Shown here in pieces: positions 1-9,150 of a stretch of 64,000 nucleotides of DNA. The translations under genes were made by a program, and so were the position numbers. Source of the DNA: Lwoffella lincolnii. Its GTDB lineage: Bacteria > Pseudomonadota > Gammaproteobacteria > Pseudomonadales > Moraxellaceae. The notes beneath the pieces were generated by a model. It was not told the origin of the DNA. It worked only from the letters and a program-made list of their open reading frames with translations, and searched no databases. The stretch's first letter is position 1; the number at the start of each line of letters is the position of its first letter. The DNA is taken from the NCBI RefSeq assembly GCF_002014765.1, contig NZ_MUYT01000004.1, positions 248,001-312,000 on the forward strand. The letters run 5' to 3'.

Positions 1-42
1 ATTGCCATCAATCATATTACCATTCATTTGTCATCAATGATA

Positions 43-70
43 AAAAAAGCAGTCCAAAGACTGCTTTTTG
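43..70 (-). terminator. Rho-independent terminator downstream of aceF
   Basis: The sequence holds an inverted repeat AAAAGCAGTC/GACTGCTTTT with a 4-nt loop. Read on the minus strand it ends in a run of T, so it fits a terminator for the aceE-aceF transcript. It has A/T runs on both sides and could work in both directions. Confidence 0.8.
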
Positions 71-92
71 TGTGGATAATGACTTATGTGGA

Positions 93-2222
93 TTATAACA
101 AGATTTTACGAGGGTCTGCCAACAGCTGTGCCACATAACGGGTAAAGACAGCGGCATCTGCCCCATTGATGACACGGTGGTCATATGACAAAGATAATGG
201 CAACATCAGTCTTGGTTCAAAGTTTTGCTTACTTGCATTCCATCTGGGTTGCATGCTTGCTTCAGACACACCCAAGATTGCCACTTGTGGCCAAGTAACC
301 AGTGGGGTGAATGCCGTACCACCTAAGTTACCTTGTGAAGAAATGGTAAAGCTTGCCCCTGTGATGTCTTTTGGGGTGAGCTTTTTATCACGGGCTTTAC
401 CAGCCAATTCGCCAATTTCAACCGCCAACTCTTTGATGCCTTTATCTTGGGCATTTTTAATGACTGGTACAACCAAGCCGTCTTCTGTGGCAACAGCAAT
501 GCCCATATTGATTGATTTACGCACCAACAGTTCAGTGTTGTCATCGCTGAGATGGCTGTTAAACTTAGGATGCTGTTGCAAGGCGTATGTGGTGGCTTTG
601 ACGATGAATGCCAAAATGGTTAAACCAATGCCTTGTTTTTTAAAGTCTGCTTTTAGCTCACCACGGAAGCTTTCGGTGTCGGTGATGTCTGCTAAGTCAA
701 ACTGAGTCACTTGGGGAATGTGGTTGTTATGGTTAAGCTGTGGAATGGACACTTTCTGCAATCGGCTTAATGGCTGACGCTCTATTTCACCCCATAGCTC
801 GACTTTTGACATGTCAGGAAGTTTTGGTAATGACACGGCAGGGGTGGTGGTTACATTCGCTTGTGCATTGCTGGTCATATTGCCAGTATTTTGCATGGCA
901 GATTTGACAAAGGCAAACAAATCTTCTTTGATGATGCGGTTATTAACAGCACTGCCTTTGACCTGAGTGATGTCCACACCCAACTGACGTGCCAATTTAC
1001 GCACCGCAGGACCTGCATACACGTCGGTTGCTTTGGCATTCACTTGGGATTCGGTCAGTTTTGCTGTGTTCACTTGTGGAGACGTTTGAGCAACAGAAGT
1101 CTGTGCTTTTGCTGGTTGTCCTTGTTGTTGCCCTTGTTGCCCTTGTTGAACGCTCGGTTTGCCTTGCTCAGTTTGCTGACTTGGCTTGTTGGCATTGGTA
1201 CTTTGAGAAGATGAAGCTGAAGCTGAAGATTGTGAGCTTTGGCTGGCAATGACAATAAAATCTTGGCCATTACTGACTGTATCGCCTGCATTAACCAACA
1301 GTTTGACAACTTTACCTGACACAGGGGCTGGCACTTCCACCGAAGCTTTATCCGACTCAACCAACAAAATTGACTGTTCAGCAGTCACTTCATCACCGAC
1401 ATTAACCATAATTTCAGCCACTTGAGCTTCTTCTACGCCCAAATCTGGTAAAGCGTGGGTTTGCTCTGCTGGCTGAGTGTTGGTCTCTGGCACGGCGGTT
1501 TTTTGGGTCTGGTCGTTGGTGTCAGTTGGCTGATTGTCTGATGTGTTTTTAGGCCGTTCATCAGCAGTTGGGGCAAGGCTTGGTTGTTGGGAAGAAGATT
1601 GAGCAGAAGAGGATGATAGCACGATAAAATCTTGACCATTTTTGACCGTATCACCTGCTGATACCAAGATTTTTTCTATCACGCCATTGGTTGGGGCGGG
1701 CACTTCTACCGATGCTTTGTCTGATTCAACCAAAATTAACGGTTGTTCTGCACTGACCGTGTCCCCTACATTGACCATGATTTCAGCCACTTGAGCTTCA
1801 TCGACACCCAAGTCTGGCAAGGCATGGGTAACTGACTCACCAGCTCTTTGAACAGATTGAGCATCGCCGTGTTCATCACTGTTTTGCTGACCGCTAGCAT
1901 CGGCACTCACAGGGTTTTGGGTTGAATCTTGTGTTTGAGTTGCGTTTTGTGTTATCTCTTGTGCTTGTTCAGATTCAGTGCCTTCAGATTCAGTGTCTTC
2001 AGATTCAACGTCTAACAGCACCACGCCTTCGCTGACCGTGTCCCCAACATTGACCATGATGGTTTTAACCTTACCTGCAATGGTGCTTGGCACTTCCACA
2101 GAGGCTTTGTCAGACTCCAACAGAACGATGTTGTCATCGACAGCAATCACATCGCCAATATTGACATAAATTTCACTGACCTCAGCACTGTCTACGCCTA
2201 AATCTGGGGTTTTGATTTCCAT
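93..2222 (-). CDS. aceF: Pyruvate dehydrogenase E2, dihydrolipoyl acetyltransferase
   Basis: E2 core of the pyruvate dehydrogenase complex; it transfers the acetyl group from lipoamide to CoA in the cytoplasm. Of 709 residues, three lipoyl domains are visible, each with the ESDKASVEVP signature; the lipoylated lysines are K39, K169 and about K292. They are joined by long Q/S/T/E-rich linkers. A peripheral subunit-binding domain follows at about 405-445 (AGPAVRKLARQLGV), then the catalytic domain ending in SYDHRVINGAD, with catalytic His at about 682. The N in HRVING, where some E2s have D, is normal for this group. The minus-strand ATG has an AGGTGAA ribosome site. It lies 93 bp downstream of aceE, so the two are probably cotranscribed. 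One linker carries a 15-bp tandem repeat. Confidence 0.97.
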   Translation of the reverse strand: MEIKTPDLGVDSAEVSEIYVNIGDVIAVDDNIVLLESDKASVEVPSTIAGKVKTIMVNVGDTVSEGVVLLDVESEDTESEGTESEQAQEITQNATQTQDSTQNPVSADASGQQNSDEHGDAQSVQRAGESVTHALPDLGVDEAQVAEIMVNVGDTVSAEQPLILVESDKASVEVPAPTNGVIEKILVSAGDTVKNGQDFIVLSSSSAQSSSQQPSLAPTADERPKNTSDNQPTDTNDQTQKTAVPETNTQPAEQTHALPDLGVEEAQVAEIMVNVGDEVTAEQSILLVESDKASVEVPAPVSGKVVKLLVNAGDTVSNGQDFIVIASQSSQSSASASSSQSTNANKPSQQTEQGKPSVQQGQQGQQQGQPAKAQTSVAQTSPQVNTAKLTESQVNAKATDVYAGPAVRKLARQLGVDITQVKGSAVNNRIIKEDLFAFVKSAMQNTGNMTSNAQANVTTTPAVSLPKLPDMSKVELWGEIERQPLSRLQKVSIPQLNHNNHIPQVTQFDLADITDTESFRGELKADFKKQGIGLTILAFIVKATTYALQQHPKFNSHLSDDNTELLVRKSINMGIAVATEDGLVVPVIKNAQDKGIKELAVEIGELAGKARDKKLTPKDITGASFTISSQGNLGGTAFTPLVTWPQVAILGVSEASMQPRWNASKQNFEPRLMLPLSLSYDHRVINGADAAVFTRYVAQLLADPRKILL
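1969..2013. repeat. 15-bp tandem repeat x3 inside aceF
   Basis: Three consecutive 15-bp units (tcagattcagtgcct with small changes) encode VESED, TESEG and TESEQ in the first interdomain linker of the E2 protein. Unit gain or loss would keep the frame. Confidence 0.85.
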
Positions 2223-2268
2223 TGTTTCACCTACTTTTTATTTGTCATAAGAATGATTCTAAATAACA

Positions 2269-2291
2269 GACCTTGGACGTTTGCCAAGGTC
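2269..2291. other. Hairpin between aceE and aceF
   Basis: A perfect 8-bp stem GACCTTGG/CCAAGGTC with a 7-nt loop lies in the 93-bp gap between aceE and aceF. No T tract follows in the direction of transcription, so it is unlikely to be a full terminator. It could be an RNA processing or stability element setting the E1:E2 ratio (inference). Confidence 0.6.
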
Positions 2292-2315
2292 GTGCCTCAA
2301 TTTTATTAGATGGCT

Positions 2316-5063
2316 TTATTCATCTTCTTCTTTCAGTTCTGGCACTGGATTTGGGTTGATGACTTCAGGTGCTGGTGCATCAGGAAAATGGTCATAATGC
2401 GGTTGTGGTTGCCACGCAGGGGGATGGTCAACATCAATATTGAACTTATTGATGGCATTTTGTACCACGTCTAAGCTGATTTCACCTCTGTCTGCCAATG
2501 ATTTTAAGGTGGCGACCACCACATGCTCGGCGTCCACATGGAAGAATCGACGCAACTGCTGACGACTGTCTGAGCGACCATAACCATCAGTACCCAATGT
2601 GGCATAACTGACTTCTTTGGGAAGCCATGCTCTGATTTGCTCTGAATAGTTGCGTATGTGGTCAGTCGATGCGACAATCACGCCTTCATAACCTTTAAAT
2701 TGCTCTTCTATCCAAGAGACTTTAGGAGCTTTGGCAGGGTGCAAACGATTATAATCATCGCATGCCATGCCATCTCGAGTCAATTCATTAAAGCTGGTTA
2801 CGCTCCACACATGAGAGGTGATGTTATGGTCATCTTTTAAGATTTTTGCCGCTTTTTGTACCTCTCTTAAGATGACACCAGAGCCAAGTAACTGCACTTG
2901 AGGCATTGCACCATCACTGTTGTCTTCTAATAAATACATGCCACGCTTGATGCCTTCTTCCACACCTTCTGGCATGGCAGGTTGCTCATAATTTTCATTC
3001 ATCAAGGTGATGTAATAATACACACGCTCACCTTCACCGTACATACGACGTAAGCCATCATGAACGATGACTGCCAGCTCATAGCCATAACAAGGGTCAT
3101 AAGACACACAGTTAGGCACAGTACCAAATAAAATATGTGAATGACCGTCTTGATGTTGCAACCCCTCACCGTTTAGTGTGGTGCGTCCTGCGGTCGCTCC
3201 CAATAAAAATCCTTGTGCTTGGCAATCGCCTGCCGCCCAAGCCAAATCACCAACACGCTGAAACCCAAACATGGAGTAGTAGATGTACATGGGTATCATC
3301 GGCAAAGCATTGATGGAGTAACTACTTGCCAATGCAATCCAAGCACTCATCGCTCCTGCTTCGTTAATGCCTTCTTCTAGCATGTGTCCATCTTTGGCTT
3401 CTTTATAGCCCATTAATGCTTCGCTGTCTTCTGGTGTGTAGGTTTGACCTGATGCTGAATAAATGCCCAGTTGTCTGAACATGCCTTCTAAGCCAAAAGT
3501 ACGAGCTTCATCTGGCACAATGGGGACAACACGGTCTTGAATGTCTTTATTGCGAAGCATGGCAGACAATAAGCGCACAAACACCATGGTGGTAGACTGC
3601 TCTTTACCATTGCTGCCTTGTAATACTTTATCAAAGATGGACAGCTCAGGAATTTGTAAAGGGATATGACCACTGCGACGATTAGGCAGATGCCCTCCCA
3701 AAGCTTCACGGCGACCTTTTAAATATTTTATCTCCGCAGAATCCTCTTCTGGTCGATAAAATGGCAACGCCGTCAGTTGCTCGTCTGTGAACGGTAAGTT
3801 AAAGCGATCTCTAAAATACACCAAAGACTCTGGATCTAATTTTTTGATTTGGTGGGTTTTATTGACTGATTGTGCTTGCTCAGACAGACCATAGCCCTTA
3901 ACGGTTTTTACCAAGATGACAGTTGGTTGTCCTTTGGTTTTCATGGCTTCGCTAAACGCAGCATACACTTTAACAGGGTCATGACCACCACGGTTGAGTT
4001 TGGCGATGTCTTCATCAGTCAGTGAATTGGCCATTTCTTTAAGCTCAGGGTATTTACCAAAGAACTGCTCACGCACAAACTTTTGGTCACGAGCTTCATA
4101 TAGCTGATATTCACCATCGACCACTTCCATCATGCGATGTTTTAATGCCCCACTGTCATCTTTGGCTAATAGTGGGTCCCAGTTGCCACCCCATATTACT
4201 TTGATGACCCGCCAGCCTGCCCCACGGAACACTGACTCAAGCTCTTGAATGATTTTGCCATTACCACGCACAGGCCCATCAAGGCGTTGTAAATTACAGT
4301 TAATCACCCAAATCAAGTTATCTAACTTCTCACGCCCAGCCAAAGAGATTGCCCCTAGGCTTTCTGGCTCATCGGTCTCACCATCGCCTAAGAATGACCA
4401 AATCTTACGGTCTTGATTTTCTAACAACCCACGGTTAATCAAATACTTTTGCACATGAGCATTATAAATGGACATGATAGGACCTAAGCCCATCGACACA
4501 GTTGGAAACTGCCAATAATCTGGCATCAAATAAGGGTGTGGATAGCTTGATAATCCCTTACCACCCACTTCACGGCGGAAATTTTCTAACTGCTCTTCAG
4601 ATAAGCGACCTTCTAAGAATGAACGAGCATAAATCCCAGGGGCAGAGTGTCCTTGATAATAAATCATGTCCCCGCCAAAATGGTCATTAGCAGCTCTAAA
4701 GAAGTGATTAAATCCTGTTTCATATAAAGTGGCACTGGATGCAAATGTCGCTAAATGACCACCCAAATCATCATCATTTTGGTTGGCACGCATCACCATC
4801 GCCAAAGCATTATAACGAATTAACGCCCGAATTTTACGCTCCATATGTAAATCACCAGGATAAGCAGGCTCATCTTCGGCTGGTATGCTGTTAATATAAG
4901 CGGTATCAAGACGGTTAAATGGCAGTCCTTCTTGTACTGCTTTATCATATAAGGCTTTTAATAAAAATTGGGCTCTTTCTTTATCAGCATGTTTGATGAC
5001 AGAATCAAACGCATTCAACCACTCTTGGGTTTCGTTGCTGTCTGTATCATTATAATAGTTCAT
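2316..5063 (-). CDS. aceE: Pyruvate dehydrogenase E1 component (homodimeric type)
   Basis: Thiamine-diphosphate-dependent decarboxylation of pyruvate and reductive acetylation of the E2 lipoyl groups. The 915-residue length fits the single-chain, homodimeric E1 of gammaproteobacteria. The ThDP/Mg site is visible as FLGDGETDEPESLGAI followed by the NCNLQRLDGPVRGN stretch. Other family blocks include YQGHSAPGIYARSFLEGRL near the N-terminus and GRTTLNGEGLQHQDGHS in the middle. The start ATG at 5063 has an AAGGA ribosome site on the minus strand. It is the first gene of the aceE-aceF pair; the E3 gene (lpd) is not next to it. Confidence 0.98.
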   Translation of the reverse strand: MNYYNDTDSNETQEWLNAFDSVIKHADKERAQFLLKALYDKAVQEGLPFNRLDTAYINSIPAEDEPAYPGDLHMERKIRALIRYNALAMVMRANQNDDDLGGHLATFASSATLYETGFNHFFRAANDHFGGDMIYYQGHSAPGIYARSFLEGRLSEEQLENFRREVGGKGLSSYPHPYLMPDYWQFPTVSMGLGPIMSIYNAHVQKYLINRGLLENQDRKIWSFLGDGETDEPESLGAISLAGREKLDNLIWVINCNLQRLDGPVRGNGKIIQELESVFRGAGWRVIKVIWGGNWDPLLAKDDSGALKHRMMEVVDGEYQLYEARDQKFVREQFFGKYPELKEMANSLTDEDIAKLNRGGHDPVKVYAAFSEAMKTKGQPTVILVKTVKGYGLSEQAQSVNKTHQIKKLDPESLVYFRDRFNLPFTDEQLTALPFYRPEEDSAEIKYLKGRREALGGHLPNRRSGHIPLQIPELSIFDKVLQGSNGKEQSTTMVFVRLLSAMLRNKDIQDRVVPIVPDEARTFGLEGMFRQLGIYSASGQTYTPEDSEALMGYKEAKDGHMLEEGINEAGAMSAWIALASSYSINALPMIPMYIYYSMFGFQRVGDLAWAAGDCQAQGFLLGATAGRTTLNGEGLQHQDGHSHILFGTVPNCVSYDPCYGYELAVIVHDGLRRMYGEGERVYYYITLMNENYEQPAMPEGVEEGIKRGMYLLEDNSDGAMPQVQLLGSGVILREVQKAAKILKDDHNITSHVWSVTSFNELTRDGMACDDYNRLHPAKAPKVSWIEEQFKGYEGVIVASTDHIRNYSEQIRAWLPKEVSYATLGTDGYGRSDSRQQLRRFFHVDAEHVVVATLKSLADRGEISLDVVQNAINKFNIDVDHPPAWQPQPHYDHFPDAPAPEVINPNPVPELKEEDE

Positions 5064-5118
5064 CGACGTGTCCTTTTGGTTGGGTGAATTGAAGTTAATT
5101 TTTAGTGACTGTTTGGTT

Positions 5119-5124
5119 ATTATA
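5119..5124 (-). promoter_or_regulatory. Possible -10 element for aceE
   Basis: On the minus strand the hexamer TATAAT lies 56-61 bp upstream of the aceE ATG. No convincing -35 hexamer is seen at 16-18 bp from it, so this is only a candidate. The gap 5064-5496 otherwise holds AT-rich sequence and the G-rich repeat at 5312-5363. Confidence 0.25.
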
Positions 5125-5311
5125 GGACAGTTTGAGCAATAAGGATATAGATTGATATGAATAATGGCATGTTTGTTATTTATTTAATAAATACAAAGAT
5201 TTTACAATGTGAGTAAATTGTTAAAATTGTTAAATGTGAATAAATTTTTTTAAATGCAAGCAACTGAGTCTGACTGTTGAATGTTTGGCTTGTTTTGATG
5301 ATTGGGATTAT

Positions 5312-5363
5312 GGTGGTGGGTTGTGGCGGTAGTTGTGGGTGGTGGGTTGTGGCGGTAATTGTG
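5312..5363. repeat. G-rich 26-bp tandem repeat x2 upstream of aceE and the rubredoxin gene
   Basis: Two adjacent 26-bp units differ at one base, with a degenerate partial third copy (to about 5380). The plus strand is built of GGTGG, GGG and GTGG groups in an otherwise AT-rich gap between divergent genes. The strand has short G runs that might form a weak quadruplex. Confidence 0.8.
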
Positions 5364-5496
5364 GGCAGTAATTGTGGATAGCCACACAAATTTAAGGCAT
5401 AATGTCTGTTTTTAACAAACTTGCCACCAGCAAACTTGCCATCAAGCTTAACACCATGCTCTAAAAGTTAAAAAATCTCAAGGTTAAGGAATATGA

Positions 5497-5661
5497 ATGA
5501 AACGCTATGAATGTATCGTCTGCGGCTGGATATATGATGAAGCATTGGGTTGCCCAGAAGAAGGCATCGAACCGGGAACAAAATGGGAAGACATTCCCGA
5601 TGACTGGAGCTGTCCTGAATGTGGCGTGGGTAAGATGGATTTTCAAATGCTGGAAATTTAA
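5497..5661 (+). CDS. Rubredoxin
   Basis: A 54-residue electron-transfer protein with one Fe(SCys)4 centre. The two iron-binding knuckles are clear: YECIVCGWIYDEALG (C6, C9) and DDWSCPECGVGK (C39, C42). The acidic middle part (EEGIEPGTKWEDIPDDW) is typical of rubredoxins. The ATG at 5497 has AAGGA six bases upstream; the ATG at 5493 is out of frame and soon stops. In Acinetobacter the rubredoxin gene is paired with a rubredoxin reductase gene, but no reductase is present here, so its electron donor must be encoded elsewhere. The next gene on the strand is an alpha/beta hydrolase. Confidence 0.95.
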   Translation: MKRYECIVCGWIYDEALGCPEEGIEPGTKWEDIPDDWSCPECGVGKMDFQMLEI

Positions 5662-5782
5662 AACACCTGCAAGGCCAACGCTTGATTTATCACCATTCTA
5701 ACAACACGGTAAACACGCTTTAAATGACCATTAAATTTAAATGAGCTTTAAATATGACACGCCCATTTAGCCAAGAGTATTT

Positions 5783-6880
5783 ATGACATCAGCCAATTTT
5801 GTACCTGCCAGTCAGTGGCAACAGCAACCTTATGATGACGCAACTTATGATGACGCAAAAGGTAATGATGCAAAAAGCGATGACGCAAAAGGTAATGACG
5901 CAAAAGGTAATGACGCAAAAGCCATTGAATGGACAATCTCTGATTTGACCCAAGGCATGTATCATGCGTTTATCCAAATCTCACCAGAGATTACCTTAAG
6001 TGTGGAAGCAGGTGGCAATCCCAATCACCCACCAGTATTGTTAATCATGGGTTTGGGGTCACAAATGCTGTTCTGGCCAGATGCCTTAATCAAGCAATTG
6101 GTGGCGGCTGGCTTTTTTGTGATTCGCTTTGATAACCGTGACATTGGCCTATCGAGTAAAATCATCAATCCATCTTTACCTAATTTGTCTTCTTTTAACC
6201 GTTTAGAGATGATGCTTAGGTTGCAGGTGGGCTTAAAAAATCGTCATTCTGTCGCCTACAGGTTACAAGACATGGCAGACGACACAGCAGGCTTGCTAAA
6301 TCGACTAAGGCAAATTTTTGGTTTTAAGCAGTTTCATGTGCTTGGGGCATCTATGGGAGGTATGATTGCCCAAATTTTGGCGGCTAATTATCCCAATCAT
6401 ATCGACAGATTGCTTTTGCTGTTCACCTCGACCAATGCTCGTCTGTTGCCACCACCAAAACTCAAACAGTTAAATGCCTTATTTACCAAGCCAGACAACA
6501 CCTCTTTACAGGCTTCTGTGGCTCATGGGGTGTGGTTCATGCACATGGTTGGTTCGCCTGGATTTATAGATGATGAACCAGTCAAACGCCTCATCACCAA
6601 AAAACACCTGCGTAATGTTCACCAGCTTGGCATCATTCAACAATTACAGGCGATATTGGCAACAGGTGATATCCGTGCCTATAGTCAACAAATTCAGGCA
6701 AAAACCTTGGTATTGCATGGTGATAAAGACGGACTATTGCCATGGCATCATGGACGCAACGTGGCTAACCATATCCCCAATGCTGATTTTAAACTCATTA
6801 AAGGGTTGGGGCATGATTTGGCAGGATATTTTATCCCTTATTTAAGCCACATCATCAGTCAATATTTGCATCAAAAATAA
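5783..6880 (+). CDS. Alpha/beta hydrolase, RdmC/esterase-like
   Basis: A 365-residue cytoplasmic hydrolase (no signal peptide) of the alpha/beta fold. The fold starts at about residue 72. HPPVLLIMGLGSQMLFW is the oxyanion region, GASMGG carries the nucleophile S190, LHGDKDGLLP a likely catalytic Asp, and GLGHDL the catalytic His. The substrate cannot be read from sequence; an ester or lactone is the family expectation. The first 47 residues are a low-complexity leader with six pentapeptide repeats (YDDAT to GNDAK). No strong ribosome site precedes the ATG at 5783. An internal start is less likely because none lies close to the fold. purD follows after 21 bp and may be cotranscribed. Confidence 0.85.
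   Translation: MTSANFVPASQWQQQPYDDATYDDAKGNDAKSDDAKGNDAKGNDAKAIEWTISDLTQGMYHAFIQISPEITLSVEAGGNPNHPPVLLIMGLGSQMLFWPDALIKQLVAAGFFVIRFDNRDIGLSSKIINPSLPNLSSFNRLEMMLRLQVGLKNRHSVAYRLQDMADDTAGLLNRLRQIFGFKQFHVLGASMGGMIAQILAANYPNHIDRLLLLFTSTNARLLPPPKLKQLNALFTKPDNTSLQASVAHGVWFMHMVGSPGFIDDEPVKRLITKKHLRNVHQLGIIQQLQAILATGDIRAYSQQIQAKTLVLHGDKDGLLPWHHGRNVANHIPNADFKLIKGLGHDLAGYFIPYLSHIISQYLHQK
5831..5920. repeat. 15-bp tandem repeat x6 in the hydrolase gene
   Basis: Six consecutive 15-bp units with consensus ggtaatgacgcaaaa encode Y/G/S-D/N-D-A-K/T pentapeptides near the N-terminus. The last two units are identical, suggesting recent copy-number change. Changes in unit number would stay in frame. Confidence 0.9.
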
Positions 6881-6901
6881 CACGTCTTTTTAAAGGAGAA
6901 C

Positions 6902-8200
6902 ATGATGAAAATTATGATACTTGGCTCAGGTGGGCGTGAACATGCCCTGGCATGGCAATGTGCCAAAGACGAAGCCGTCAAACAAGTGTTGGTTGCTCCG
7001 GGCAATGCAGGCACTGCCAACGAGCCCAAATGCCAAAATATTCATTTGAACATCAGCGACCATACTGCTGTCATTGATTATTGTCAACACCATGATGTGG
7101 ACATAGTGATTGTGGGTCCTGAAGCCCCTTTGGTGGCAGGCATTGTCGATGATTGTCGTCAAGCAGGCATTCACATATGGGGCCCTAGTGCTTATTGTGC
7201 CCAGCTTGAAGGCTCAAAAACCTTTGCCAAAGCATTCATGCAACAGCATGGCATTCCGACTGCCAGCTACCAAAGCTTTACCAATGCCGATGATGCCAAA
7301 GCCCATGTGAACCAATTAACCACCCCCATCGTCATCAAAGCAGATGGATTGGCGGCAGGCAAAGGGGTGATCATTGCAGACAACATGGCTGATGCTCACA
7401 CTGCCATTGATGACATGTTGTCAGACAACAAGTTCGGCAGTGCAGGCAGTCGAGTGGTCATTGAAGAGTTTTTAACAGGAGAAGAAGCCAGCTTTATTTG
7501 TATGATTGACGGCGACAACATCTTACCAATGGCAACCAGTCAAGACCATAAACGGGTGGGGCTGGCAGACACTGGACTTAATACAGGTGGCATGGGCGCC
7601 TATTCCCCTGCCCCTGTGGTAACCGATGATGTGCATCATAAAGTCATCAACCACATCATCAAACCTGTGGTTGCTGGCATGAAAGATGCTGGGCATCCTT
7701 ATACAGGATTTTTATACGCTGGGTTGATGATAGATAACGCAGGTAACCCAAAGGTCATTGAATTTAACTGTCGATTTGGTGACCCAGAAACACAACCCAT
7801 CATGATGCGATTGCAGTCATCACTGCCCAAACTTGTGGCACAAGGATTACAAGGACAACTGCCATTAAACGCTGATTGGGATAACCGAGCTGCATTGGGC
7901 ATTGTGTTGGCATCTAAAGGCTATCCAGAATCATCATCTCAAGGCGACATCATCACAGGATTAACGCAACTTGAAGGCAAGTTTGCTGATGATAAGTTTG
8001 CTGATGTCAAAGTGTTTCATGCAGGGACAGCCATGGACAATGGACAACTGGTTACCAATGGCGGTAGGGTATTGTGTGTGACCGCTTTATCTGACAGCAT
8101 TACCACCGCCCAGCAAACGGCACTTGATGCCATCAAACGCATCACATTTGATGGCATGCACTACCGACATGACATTGGGCATCGAGCCATTCATCGTTAA
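6902..8200 (+). CDS. purD: Phosphoribosylamine-glycine ligase (GAR synthetase)
   Basis: Second step of de novo purine synthesis: phosphoribosylamine + glycine + ATP to GAR. At 432 residues it matches the usual length. Visible blocks are the N-terminal MILGSGGREHALAW, the ATP-grasp region IVIKADGLAAGKGVIIA, GGMGAYSPAP, and NCRFGDPETQPIMMRL, which includes metal-binding residues. The ATG at 6902 is preceded by AAAGGAGAA, a near-ideal ribosome site. It stands apart from purH, which is often its neighbour. purF is found about 48 kb further on in the same window. Confidence 0.97.
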   Translation: MMKIMILGSGGREHALAWQCAKDEAVKQVLVAPGNAGTANEPKCQNIHLNISDHTAVIDYCQHHDVDIVIVGPEAPLVAGIVDDCRQAGIHIWGPSAYCAQLEGSKTFAKAFMQQHGIPTASYQSFTNADDAKAHVNQLTTPIVIKADGLAAGKGVIIADNMADAHTAIDDMLSDNKFGSAGSRVVIEEFLTGEEASFICMIDGDNILPMATSQDHKRVGLADTGLNTGGMGAYSPAPVVTDDVHHKVINHIIKPVVAGMKDAGHPYTGFLYAGLMIDNAGNPKVIEFNCRFGDPETQPIMMRLQSSLPKLVAQGLQGQLPLNADWDNRAALGIVLASKGYPESSSQGDIITGLTQLEGKFADDKFADVKVFHAGTAMDNGQLVTNGGRVLCVTALSDSITTAQQTALDAIKRITFDGMHYRHDIGHRAIHR

Positions 8201-8318
8201 GCCCACAAGCAACCAAATAAGCAAAAAATGCTTGTTATTATGGATAAACTTTGCGATTATTAGCAAAATTGCTTAAGTCTTACATTTAAGCAAACTTTGT
8301 TTACCAATAGGTAGCATG

Positions 8319-8357
8319 ATGCTGACAAATCTGTCAAAGTCAGCATTTGGGTTTTTT
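8319..8357 (+). terminator. Probable terminator after purD
   Basis: An 8-bp perfect stem ATGCTGAC/GTCAGCAT encloses a 12-nt loop that itself contains a GACA/TGTC inverted repeat. It is followed after a few bases by a run of six T. It sits between purD and pal. Confidence 0.6.
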
Positions 8358-8399
8358 AATATGCCAATGTGGCTTCTTTATCATCAATAAGGTTTTATT

Positions 8400-8918
8400 A
8401 TGATGCGTACTTCTTATCAATTTTTAACCGCTTTAGTGGTTGCAAGCACGGTGGTATTGTCTGGTTGTTCTACCAAGCCTAACAAATCTGCAGTATTGGT
8501 TGCCCCGCTTGGTGTTCCAAGTGGAGCAGATGTTGGCTATATGGGTGGTGAACTGGTTTCTAATAGCACCGCTGTTACCACCACGGCTGATAACCTACAA
8601 ACAGTGGTGTATTTTGGCTTTGACCAAAGTGTCATCACAACAGAATCTGCCAACGTACTTGACCAACATGCCAACTTACTGTCTAACAACCCAAATGCCA
8701 GTGTGATGGTTGCAGGGCATACTGATGAGCGTGGTAGCCGTGAGTACAACATGGCATTAGGCGAGCGTCGTGCCCAAGCAGTGCGTGATTACTTAACATC
8801 TCAAGGCGTAAACCCTGCCAATATTCAAGTGGTCAGCTATGGTGAAGAACAACCCATCGCCACTGGCAGTACTGAAGCTGACCATGCCCAAAACCGCCGT
8901 GCTGAGTTATCGTACTAA
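8400..8918 (+). CDS. pal: Peptidoglycan-associated lipoprotein Pal (OmpA-like)
   Basis: Outer-membrane lipoprotein of the Tol-Pal system that binds peptidoglycan and supports outer-membrane constriction at division. Of 172 residues the first 23 form a lipoprotein signal with lipobox VVLSGC; the Cys is the lipidation site. The C-terminal OmpA domain (about 65-172) has FGFDQSVI, the diaminopimelate-binding block VAGHTDERGSREYNMALGERRA, and NRRAELSY. The tolQRAB genes that often precede pal are not here; it appears monocistronic, with terminators on both sides. Confidence 0.96.
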   Translation: MMRTSYQFLTALVVASTVVLSGCSTKPNKSAVLVAPLGVPSGADVGYMGGELVSNSTAVTTTADNLQTVVYFGFDQSVITTESANVLDQHANLLSNNPNASVMVAGHTDERGSREYNMALGERRAQAVRDYLTSQGVNPANIQVVSYGEEQPIATGSTEADHAQNRRAELSY

Positions 8919-9003
8919 TTTTTAGCATGACAATTTTTAATATCTAATGTTGCCATTTTTAATGTTGCAAATGGTTAAAAAAGCCCATCGATGATTTTAA
9001 ACC

Positions 9004-9039
9004 ACACCCCAAAAGTGAGACAACCTTTGGGGTGTTTTT
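9004..9039 (+). terminator. Rho-independent terminator after pal
   Basis: Perfect 10-bp stem ACACCCCAAA/TTTGGGGTGT with a 12-nt loop, followed directly by TTTT. This is the clearest intrinsic terminator in the window. Confidence 0.9.
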
Positions 9040-9150
9040 AATGAATAAAAAAGTCTTATTGTTAAATATCTATTGTTGAGTAAAACATAGATAATCACTG
9101 ATTTCACTTAACTTTTAACTTTTTTTACTCAACAAGCAGGTGGTCAAAAA

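Noticed and set aside
150..200. AceF HRVINGAD motif as a missing catalytic Asp
   Set aside because: N at this place is usual in gammaproteobacterial E2p; His is intact, so activity is expected.
5312..5363. Repeat arrays as CRISPR
   Set aside because: All arrays in the window are head-to-tail without spacers and no cas genes are present.
5180..5389. 69-aa open frame upstream of aceE
   Set aside because: Low-complexity product of the G-rich repeat, with no ribosome site or family resemblance.
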